A stretch of DNA of 64,000 bases from RGIG3159 sp034927685. Lineage in GTDB: Bacteria > Bacillota > Clostridia > Oscillospirales > Oscillospiraceae. Where the stretch lies: positions 62,001 to 126,000 of the forward strand of contig JAYFPO010000005.1 of NCBI GenBank assembly GCA_034927685.1, given 5' to 3'. Shown here in pieces: positions 58,293-64,000 of the stretch. The position numbers and the translations under genes are program-made. A model generated the notes under the pieces. It was not told the DNA's origin and made no database searches. It saw only the letters and a list, made by a program, of their open reading frames with translations. The first letter of the stretch is position 1, and each line of letters begins with the position of its first letter.

Positions 58293-58778
58293 ATGCGACA
58301 GACATCAGCACGGCTGGCTGATGAGATCGAAGCTGTGGTTCAAGCCTACGGCAACATGCTGTTTCGGATCTGTCTTGTCATGCTTGGCAACGAAAGCGAC
58401 GCCGAGGACGCGGTACAGGACACGTTCCTGAAGCTCCTGCAAAAAGCGCCTGCCTTTGCCAGCGCCGAGCACCAAAAGGCATGGCTCATCAAGGTCGCCA
58501 CGAATCGTTGCCGGGACGTCCGGCGATTTCGCTCCAGACGCCCGCAGATCAATCTGACCGATCTGCAGATGCTTGTATCCGATCCGGAGAGCTGCGGGAT
58601 CATCGAAGCGCTCATGGCGCTGCCGGAACGGTTCCGGATCGTCCTGACGCTCTACTACGTGGAGGAATACAGCATGGAGAAAATCGCATCCGTGATTGGC
58701 AAAACCACCTCTGCGGTCAAAATGCGGCTGCAAAAGGGCCGCAGACTGCTGGAGGAAGAATACCGAAAGGAGGAATGA
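58293..58778 (+). CDS. ECF-type RNA polymerase sigma factor
   Basis: A 161-residue sigma-70 factor with only regions 2 and 4. Region 2 spans YGNMLFRICLVMLGN to AEDAVQDTFLKLLQK and KAWLIKVATNRCRDV. Region 4 is the helix-turn-helix ALPERFRIVLTLYYVEEYSMEKIASVIGKTTSAVKMRL. ATG codons at 58284 and 58293 are both possible; AGGGAG is better spaced for the second. Its stop is close to or overlaps the start of a DUF4179 membrane protein, the usual sigma/anti-sigma pairing. The signal is unknown. Confidence 0.9.
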   Translation: MRQTSARLADEIEAVVQAYGNMLFRICLVMLGNESDAEDAVQDTFLKLLQKAPAFASAEHQKAWLIKVATNRCRDVRRFRSRRPQINLTDLQMLVSDPESCGIIEALMALPERFRIVLTLYYVEEYSMEKIASVIGKTTSAVKMRLQKGRRLLEEEYRKEE

Positions 58779-58783
58779 CGGAA

Positions 58784-59821
58784 ATGAAGGATCAGACATT
58801 GAGGGATTCCGTCCGCAAAATTGAGATGCCGGACGATATGCGGCGACGTATGGTGCGGCGCATCGCGGCCGCCTCCCGGAAAGGCCGACCGGCAGCTCCT
58901 TGGAGCAAACCCCTTGCCGCGCTGCTTGCCGTCGCGCTTTGCCTCACGCTGACGGTCCCGGTTCTTGCGGCCACGGTGGATCCGGCTTATGCGCTGCTCT
59001 ATCAGGTCTCCCCCGCGCTCGCGCAGATGTTCCGGCCCGTCCGGGAGTCGGACGAGAATCAGGGAATTCGAATGGAGGTCGTCTCCGCGCACATCTACGA
59101 CAGCACGGCGGAAATTTATATCACCATGCAGGATTTGACTGGCGACCGGATTGACGGGACAACCGATCTGTACGACAGCTACTCCATCAACCGCCCCTTC
59201 GACAGCTCCGCGTCCTGCCAGCGCGTCGCCTATGACGAAAGCACAAAGACCGTCACCTTTCTCGTTACGATCACGCAGTGGGGCACGCAGGCGATTGACG
59301 GCGACAAGATCACCTTTTCTGTGCGGGAGTTTCTGAGCCATAAAACGCACGCCGCGGGCGTAACAATTCCCGTCGATCTGACCGGATCGGCCACCGCCAC
59401 GCAAACGGTGAATCCATTCGGATACGGCGGAAACTTCCCGCTGAGCCACGAGGCACTGGTTCTCGTGCCCGGCGAGGCGGTCACGGATTCGCCTGCAGAC
59501 GGAATTGACGTGACGGCAATCGGCTTTATCGGCGATCAGCTCCATGTCCAGATTGCGCTGCAAAACCGTCTGGAAACCGACAATCATGGCTTTTTGTATC
59601 TGTTGGATCAAGATGGGACGCGGATCGACAGCAGCGGCAATGTCTACTTCACAAGCCGAAGCGAACAGGCGGACGGAACGGATTACTGCGAGTATGTTTT
59701 TGATGTTCCGCGGGCGGAGATCGGGAATTACACCCTGTATGGAGATTTTATTTCAGCCGGAATGCGGACGACAGGAAATTGGAGCGTTACGTTTCCCTTG
59801 GAATCTACATCATACGGATAA
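58784..59821 (+). CDS. DUF4179-type membrane protein, probable anti-sigma factor
   Basis: A 345-residue protein. A short cytoplasmic helical part of about 40 residues (DSVRKIEMPDDMRRRMVRRI) precedes one membrane helix (LAALLAVALCLTLTVPVLAA). A long extracellular part then includes a DUF4179-like domain (LYQVSPALAQMFRPV, VVSAHIYDSTAEIYITMQDL) and a second beta-rich region. This layout fits the partners of ECF sigma factors in Firmicutes, so it probably holds the upstream sigma factor at the membrane. An ATG at 58775 that overlaps the sigma stop is also in frame. AAAGGAGG lies before both. A strong hairpin ends the unit. Confidence 0.8.
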   Translation: MKDQTLRDSVRKIEMPDDMRRRMVRRIAAASRKGRPAAPWSKPLAALLAVALCLTLTVPVLAATVDPAYALLYQVSPALAQMFRPVRESDENQGIRMEVVSAHIYDSTAEIYITMQDLTGDRIDGTTDLYDSYSINRPFDSSASCQRVAYDESTKTVTFLVTITQWGTQAIDGDKITFSVREFLSHKTHAAGVTIPVDLTGSATATQTVNPFGYGGNFPLSHEALVLVPGEAVTDSPADGIDVTAIGFIGDQLHVQIALQNRLETDNHGFLYLLDQDGTRIDSSGNVYFTSRSEQADGTDYCEYVFDVPRAEIGNYTLYGDFISAGMRTTGNWSVTFPLESTSYG

Positions 59822-59864
59822 ACGGATACGCCGCAAAATGATACATTTTGCGGCGTATCCGTTT
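59821..59864. terminator. Bidirectional terminator
   Basis: A perfect 20-base stem (59821-59840 / 59844-59863) with the three-base loop ATA. It lies between the convergent DUF4179 gene and hsp20. Confidence 0.8.
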
Positions 59865-59872
59865 GCTCGATC

Positions 59873-60310
59873 TTATTCAATGGCCAGGCGCTTTTTCTCA
59901 GCAGGGATTTCCTTCAGTTTCGGCATCGTGAGCGTCAATACGCCGTTGTCAAAAGACGCCTTCATGTGGTCGGCGTCCACGCCGCTCGTGTCGAAGCTTC
60001 TTTCATAGGAGCCGAAGGAACGTTCACAGCGGACGTAATCTCCCTTCTTGTCCTTGTCCTCAAACTCGGAATGCCGCTCGGCATGGATGGTCACATAGCC
60101 GTCCTCCACATCGATGGCGATATCCTCTTTCTTGAAGCCGGGCAAGTCAGCCTCCAACTGGTAGGCGTCGCCGGCATCCTTAATGTCGGCCTTAAGGGCG
60201 CCAAAGGCGTTGTCGCCGAAGAAGCCGCGTTCCAACGCTTCCAAATCGCGGAACGGATTGTAGGGATTCAGCTGGTTATTTCTGCGGGTGTAAGGTGTCA
60301 GGAACATCAT
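59873..60310 (-). CDS. Small heat-shock protein, Hsp20 family
   Basis: A 145-residue alpha-crystallin-type chaperone that holds unfolding proteins without ATP. The crystallin domain spans about residues 35-130: EADLPGFKKEDIAIDVEDGY, YERSFDTSGVDADHMKASFD and the conserved GVLTLTMPK. The N terminus MMFLTPYTRRNNQLNPYNPF and a short C-terminal tail are usual. The start is ATG 60310 or 60307, since GGAGG sits at 60320-60316; a longer start would lie within that site. A perfect CIRCE operator 126 bases upstream indicates control by HrcA. Confidence 0.94.
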   Translation of the reverse strand: MMFLTPYTRRNNQLNPYNPFRDLEALERGFFGDNAFGALKADIKDAGDAYQLEADLPGFKKEDIAIDVEDGYVTIHAERHSEFEDKDKKGDYVRCERSFGSYERSFDTSGVDADHMKASFDNGVLTLTMPKLKEIPAEKKRLAIE

Positions 60311-60435
60311 AAAAGCCTCCATTCAAATGGTGGGAAGCAATTTCTCAATCACTTCCTGTTTCTTTTTCTTTACATTTTGAGTATATCTCCGATTTATGAA
60401 CAATTATGCTTCCTTCTTTGAACAAACCGTTAACT

Positions 60436-60462
60436 TTAGCACTCTTCTGAAAAGAGTGCTAA
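60436..60462 (-). promoter_or_regulatory. CIRCE operator (HrcA binding site) of hsp20
   Basis: TTAGCACTC (60436-60444), a nine-base spacer, and GAGTGCTAA (60454-60462) match the CIRCE consensus exactly. HrcA binding represses heat-shock genes until stress. It lies 126 bases before the hsp20 start. I could not fix the promoter boxes between the two with confidence. Confidence 0.93.
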
Positions 60463-60469
60463 AGTATGT

Positions 60470-60497
60470 GCCCCCGCAAACTGTTGTTTGCGGGGGC
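60470..60497 (-). terminator. Strong hairpin after the minus-strand membrane gene
   Basis: Perfect 12-base arms GCCCCCGCAAAC (60470-60481) and complement (60486-60497), loop TGTT. There is no T run after it on the minus strand, so it may be a stabilising or weak terminating structure. It sits next to the CIRCE operator. Confidence 0.45.
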
Positions 60498-60505
60498 GCA
60501 GACAA

Positions 60506-61342
60506 TTATGGTACGGGGGTATCCGGTGGCGGATCGGCGTTCGGCTCCGCGACACGCGGGACCAGATTGTCGATCAGCTTGTTTTTCGCGTGTTTTCGGG
60601 CGCTGAAATAGCCGATCAGGCTGAAGATCAGTGCGCCGATGAAGTTTACGAAGAGGTCCTCCATGGTATCGTACAGCCCAATGTCGAGATAGCCTCCGAG
60701 GCCAAGACTTTGACCGTTTACAGACAGATCCGTAATGTTTTTGATGGTGACCGGGATATTGGAGTTGGTTCCGTCCAGCATGACACTGGAAATCGTATGC
60801 AGAACGGTATCCTTTTGCATATCCAGCAGGAACAACCGATCCATGGAGAACTCAAAAAACTCCCACAGTACGCCTATGGTCATTGAAAAGCAAAAGGCCA
60901 CCAGCGACAGATAGAGCGGAGACAGATGAATCTGAAATCGTTCGTTGCGATTCAAAATATCGACCAACGAATAGCCGACTGCGGCGCAGAGAAAGCCCCA
61001 CACGGTGTGCAGCAGCGTGTCCCAATGTTCATAGTGAATGTAATAGCACTGCAGCTCACCCAGGATCTCAGCAGCAAAAATGAACACCAGAATGATGATC
61101 TGCAGCGTGGACGGAAACTCAATTCCAAAGTTTTGCTGCACCAGCGTCGGCAGCAAAAATAGCACCAACACCAGCAGGCAGAGGAATGCGTGGTCATATT
61201 CTCCGCGGACACAGGCCATGACCAGGGAAAAAACAACGATGCCGCGCAAAACGAGATAGACGGCAAAGACCGACCTATGTCTCTTGATCTCCCGCTCCAG
61301 CAGGTGAATTTTTCTGGGAAACGATCGTTTCTTTTGTTTCAT
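60506..61342 (-). CDS. Multi-pass membrane protein of unknown function
   Basis: A 278-residue membrane protein with about seven helices. A basic N terminus (MKQKKRSFPRKIHLLEREIKRHR) is followed by helices. YEHWDTLLHTVWGFLCAAVGY and TIGVLWEFFEFSMD stand out as polar, possibly functional segments within the membrane. I cannot place it in a family with confidence; it resembles DUF2238-like membrane proteins in its WEFxEF helix. AAAGGA lies eight bases before the ATG at 61342. The start lies 68 bases inside the upstream PAP2 gene, an unusually long overlap. A Pro-rich tail ends the protein. Confidence 0.7.
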   Translation of the reverse strand: MKQKKRSFPRKIHLLEREIKRHRSVFAVYLVLRGIVVFSLVMACVRGEYDHAFLCLLVLVLFLLPTLVQQNFGIEFPSTLQIIILVFIFAAEILGELQCYYIHYEHWDTLLHTVWGFLCAAVGYSLVDILNRNERFQIHLSPLYLSLVAFCFSMTIGVLWEFFEFSMDRLFLLDMQKDTVLHTISSVMLDGTNSNIPVTIKNITDLSVNGQSLGLGGYLDIGLYDTMEDLFVNFIGALIFSLIGYFSARKHAKNKLIDNLVPRVAEPNADPPPDTPVP

Positions 61343-61991
61343 GCCGGAGGTCCTTTCTTCTGACAATACGCATCAGGACCCAAATTGGGAGACAGAGCGC
61401 CATCGCACCGAAAATGTCCAGCGCGGAATGCTGCTTGATAAACACGGTGGAGCAGGTAATGAAAAGCGACAGCAGAATCGCGGGAATCCGCAGTTTTTTA
61501 AGCTGCGCGCTGTCGAAGTAGGCGAAAATCGCGGCAAGGCATCCCACCACATGGACGCTGGGGAAGACGTTCGTATTGGTATCCGCGCTGTAGATCATGG
61601 AAACCAGGAAGGTAAACACATTGTGATGCGTAAATACCACGGGCCGCATGTCCTGGCCGTTGGGGAAAAAGGCGCAGATCAGTGTGCTGAGCGTAAATCC
61701 AATGGCGATGAACTGCATATACCGTCGGAACGCGGGACCGTCGCGCAGCAGCAGGTAAATGCCGGTCCCGGCCAACAGTGGAAACCAGGCGTAGTAGGCC
61801 AGTACAAAGCCCTCCAGAAACGGAATCTTGTCGTCCAGTGGAATCCAGGACACCCAATAGCCCCCCGAGCCGTCGACGAAGTGCTCGACGGTAAAAAAGC
61901 CAATCAGATAGATCGGCAGGTACAGCGCCCACCAGGCGTGGGGATTGTCCCGCAAAAACTTTCGCAGGTCCGCTGAGAAAGACCGTTTCAT
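61275..61991 (-). CDS. PAP2-superfamily membrane phosphatase
   Basis: A 238-residue protein with about six membrane helices. The PAP2 motifs are FPSVHVVGC (motif 2) and KQHSALDIFGA (motif 3, with nucleophile His and Asp). The hydrolysed substrate is a lipid phosphate, perhaps undecaprenyl pyrophosphate or an inositol-lipid. The ATG at 61991 has AAAGGATGG before it; a start at 62021 lacks a site. A promoter overlaps the end of the upstream gene. It overlaps the following membrane-protein gene by 68 bases. Confidence 0.85.
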   Translation of the reverse strand: MKRSFSADLRKFLRDNPHAWWALYLPIYLIGFFTVEHFVDGSGGYWVSWIPLDDKIPFLEGFVLAYYAWFPLLAGTGIYLLLRDGPAFRRYMQFIAIGFTLSTLICAFFPNGQDMRPVVFTHHNVFTFLVSMIYSADTNTNVFPSVHVVGCLAAIFAYFDSAQLKKLRIPAILLSLFITCSTVFIKQHSALDIFGAMALCLPIWVLMRIVRRKDLRHETKETIVSQKNSPAGAGDQET

Positions 61992-62071
61992 GAAGTAACC
62001 ATCCTTTGTGCTGTCATTCATAAAAATGCTTGCGGACCGCAGTGCTCGCAGCCCGCAAACTACCGGTTGAT

Positions 62072-62100
62072 AGTATACCATTTTCTCCCTTGAAATGCAA
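62072..62100 (-). promoter_or_regulatory. Promoter of the PAP2 gene
   Basis: On the minus strand TTGCAT (62100-62095) and TATACT (62077-62072) are 17 bases apart, directly after the stop of the Na/Pi-type gene. Confidence 0.55.
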
Positions 62101-62988
62101 TCATTTCAGCGGCAGCCGCGGTGTTTCTGCCCGAACGCAGCCCATGCGCGGAAGCCTTTTTTGCAGCTGGCCGGTCAGCGGCAGCAACAGGGAGACGGTC
62201 AGCGCGTTAAAGAGAGAATGGGCCGCGGCGATGCGGACCGGCGTGGCCGGAATTTCGGGAATCAGCGGGTACAGCGGCAACAGCAGCACGGCGCCGGCGA
62301 CATTGATCAGCAGCTGCAAAACAGCGACCTGCTTCCCTTCCCTGCCCTGGAGTGTTGCCGCCAGCAGTCCAGTGGCACAGGTACCGATGTTGGCGCCCAC
62401 GATGACCGCGGCCGCGACGCGCATGGACACTCCACCGACGGACTGCAACGCGCCGATGGTCACGGCGGAGCTCTGGATGACTGCGGTCAGTAATAGTCCG
62501 CTGAGAAAGCCTTCAAGCGGTCCGCGCAGCAGCAGGGAGACGCTGCGCAGCGGCACGGCGGCGTCCTGTAGCAACTCCAGTCCCAGCAGCACCAGGGAAA
62601 AGCCGAGCAGCGCTTCCGAAAGCGGCTTTTTCACTTTGCAGAGCAGGAGCGCAAAAAACGCCGGAATCAGTCCAACCCACTGTAACCGGATTCTCTCCAG
62701 CGTGGAGAGCAGCCAGACGGTCCCCGTAGTACCGAGATTGGAGCCAAGCAGAATGGGAAAACAGTCGGCCGCGGTCAAAAGTCCCGCGGAGGCCATGGAG
62801 ACCAGCGCGGCGGTGACGGCGGAGGAGGACTGGACCGCCGCCGTCCAGGCAAGTCCGCTGAGAAAGCCGCCCGACGCGCTGACTGTGCCGGGACGAAACG
62901 TAACATAGCCGCCGAGGCCCATGCTGAGCCGCTCCATTCCCAACAGAAGGAACGCGAAGCCCCCCAGCAGATCGATAAAAAACTGCAT
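62101..62988 (-). CDS. Na/Pi cotransporter II-like membrane protein
   Basis: A 295-residue membrane protein of the Na/Pi-cotransporter family (NptA-like). The duplicated core shows the two QSS motifs, TAAVQSSSAVTAALV and TAVIQSSAVTIGALQ, each followed by conserved Gly/Asn-rich segments (LLGSNLGTTGT and IVGANIGTCAT). It lacks the C-terminal PhoU-like domain found in longer bacterial members. GGAGGAAGG lies before the ATG at 62988. Phosphate is the likely but unproven substrate. It stands between PAP2 phosphatase and ABC exporter genes. Confidence 0.87.
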   Translation of the reverse strand: MQFFIDLLGGFAFLLLGMERLSMGLGGYVTFRPGTVSASGGFLSGLAWTAAVQSSSAVTAALVSMASAGLLTAADCFPILLGSNLGTTGTVWLLSTLERIRLQWVGLIPAFFALLLCKVKKPLSEALLGFSLVLLGLELLQDAAVPLRSVSLLLRGPLEGFLSGLLLTAVIQSSAVTIGALQSVGGVSMRVAAAVIVGANIGTCATGLLAATLQGREGKQVAVLQLLINVAGAVLLLPLYPLIPEIPATPVRIAAAHSLFNALTVSLLLPLTGQLQKRLPRMGCVRAETPRLPLK

Positions 62989-63079
62989 AGTCCTTCCTCC
63001 CACACAAACGGGGCGGCGCCGCCGGATCGGTTCCGGCAGCGCCGCCTCTCCGTTTCATTGTAGTGGGAAGGCAGCCCGA

Positions 63080-63814
63080 TTATTCACTGTGCGCGATGCG
63101 TCGGCGGCAGACCGCGATGGCGACGCCAATCCCGAACACGCCGTAGATACAGGTAATGAGGAACGGCTTTGCGAAGCCATCCATGTCCCCGGACAGCGCC
63201 GCGCGGCCCGCGTCGGTGGCGTTGGCAAATGGCAGCAAATAGGCGATTGTTTCAAACGCGCCGCCCACCAGCTTGAGGTCAAACCAAGCGCCGGACAGCC
63301 AGGCGGAGAGATTGGTCATCAGCGCACCGCAGATGCCGCCAACCTGCTTTTCCGTGAAGCAGCAGCCGCAGACCAGCCCGACAGCGAGGAAGAACAGCGC
63401 GGCGGGAAGCTGTACCACAATGGAAAGCAGAATGCGCGGGGTCCATGTAAGTCCGAGCGCCAGCGCGACCAGATAGGAGACGAGCATCTGACAGACAGCC
63501 ATGGGCAGCAGCGGGAGCAGGTAGCCAAAAATGAAGTTGCCGCCGGTCATCGGCGACGAGCGCAGCCGCGCGATCAAACTGCCGCCGCGGTCCTTGGCGA
63601 CCAACGTCGCGGAAAACAGGCTGATAAACGAGAGCCCGAACACCGTGATGCCAGGCGTCAGGGTACGCAGCTCAAACAGACTGACTGGAATGTTCTTTTG
63701 AATGGCGGTCATCAGAAGCAGCAGAATCACAGGAAAGCCGAGACCGAAGCCGAGGCTCAATGGGTCCCGCAGAATTTCCTTTGCGGTGCGGCGGGCAAAG
63801 ACAAGCGTTCTCAT
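63080..63814 (-). CDS. ABC-2 type transporter permease
   Basis: A 244-residue membrane protein with six helices of the ABC-2 exporter family. Typical segments are the N-terminal amphipathic stretch MRTLVFARRTAKEILRDPLS, the linker AKDRGGSLIARLRSSPMTGG, and FANATDAGRAALSGD before the last helix. It overlaps the upstream ATPase stop by four bases (ATGA), so the two form one exporter. The substrate is unknown; drugs, lipids or peptides are usual for the family. Confidence 0.9.
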   Translation of the reverse strand: MRTLVFARRTAKEILRDPLSLGFGLGFPVILLLLMTAIQKNIPVSLFELRTLTPGITVFGLSFISLFSATLVAKDRGGSLIARLRSSPMTGGNFIFGYLLPLLPMAVCQMLVSYLVALALGLTWTPRILLSIVVQLPAALFFLAVGLVCGCCFTEKQVGGICGALMTNLSAWLSGAWFDLKLVGGAFETIAYLLPFANATDAGRAALSGDMDGFAKPFLITCIYGVFGIGVAIAVCRRRIAHSE

Positions 63815-64000
63815 ATGTGAGCCCCCTCTCCGGTGGCCAGCGCTGCGAACGCGTCCTCGAAGTTTTTTGCGCCGGTGGCGGCCAGGAGCTCGGCCTCCGT
63901 GCCGAGGGCCTTGAGCCTGCCGCGATTCAGAATGGCAATCCGATCGCAGAGCGCCGTCGCCTCCTCCAGATAGTGCGTAGTCAGAATCAGCGTGACGCGG
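63811..64000 (-). CDS. ABC transporter ATP-binding protein, C-terminal end (partial)
   Basis: Only the last 62 codons are in the window. The visible part reads LILTTHYLEEATALCDRIAIL, which holds the H-loop histidine of an ABC ATPase, followed by a short C-terminal tail. Walker A, the signature and Walker B lie beyond the window edge. The stop overlaps the ATG of the permease (ATGA), which marks it as that exporter's ATPase. Confidence 0.9.
   Translation of the reverse strand, partial: RVTLILTTHYLEEATALCDRIAILNRGRLKALGTEAELLAATGAKNFEDAFAALATGEGAHI

Overview
The window comes from a GC-rich, endospore-forming, anaerobic Firmicute. The gene content (spoIIAA-spoIIAB-sigF, yunB, cotJ, cwlD, a GerMN lipoprotein, a T-box valS, a CIRCE-controlled hsp20, an Re-type citrate synthase operon and a siroheme reductase fusion) points to class Clostridia. 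An Oscillospiraceae-like gut lineage is my inference from GC content and gene content. I saw no rRNA, tRNA, prophage, insertion sequence or CRISPR array, so most of the window reads as chromosomal core sequence.

Layout. 1-5.0 kb: the 3' end of uvrC, then rsmD, coaD and a coiled-coil gene, followed by a T-box leader and valS. 5.1-12.3 kb: a small membrane protein, the forespore sigma operon spoIIAA-spoIIAB-sigF, pcrA, yunB and ligA. 12.4-18.9 kb: a metallo-beta-lactamase-fold protein coupled to an LCP cell-wall ligase, then an ABC ATPase with a 1210-residue coiled-coil FtsX-type permease. 19.0-21.6 kb (minus strand): one 856-residue fusion of CoA-disulfide reductase, rhodanese, siroheme reductase and ferredoxin domains. 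21.8-27.0 kb: an operon of a probable Re-citrate synthase, a GntR/FCD regulator, aconitase and isocitrate dehydrogenase. This is the oxidative half-TCA route to 2-oxoglutarate and glutamate. It is preceded by a perfect 12-bp palindrome that overlaps the promoter.

27.0-40.5 kb is a sugar-uptake block: a YesN/YesM-type two-component system with its own lipoprotein sugar sensor, mglBAC for galactose import, galK-galT of the Leloir pathway, and a lipoprotein M3 peptidase translationally coupled to galT. 40.5-43.9 kb holds the cotJ spore-coat genes (cotJA and cotJB fused), cwlD and radA. 44.0-48.8 kb holds two Xer-type tyrosine recombinases flanking a PrsW-DUF4190 protein and pfkA. Two tandem inverted repeats overlap the promoter of the first recombinase. 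49.0-55.7 kb holds a minus-strand cluster, comEA - response regulator - histidine kinase - GerMN lipoprotein, divergent from a DacF-type carboxypeptidase and a family 4 uracil-DNA glycosylase.

55.7-64.0 kb is a mixed region of membrane proteins, an E2-like acyltransferase that lacks the usual catalytic His, an ECF sigma factor with its DUF4179 partner, hsp20 with a perfect CIRCE operator, PAP2 phosphatases, a Na/Pi cotransporter-like protein and the start of an ABC exporter that runs off the window. Palindromic repeats of one dispersed family lie at about 27.03 and 55.60 kb. I found no wholly unknown multi-gene system. The strongest leads are the reductase fusion, the citrate synthase operon with its operator, the CotJA-CotJB fusion, the recombinase-associated tandem repeats and the apparent frameshift at the start of the histidine kinase.
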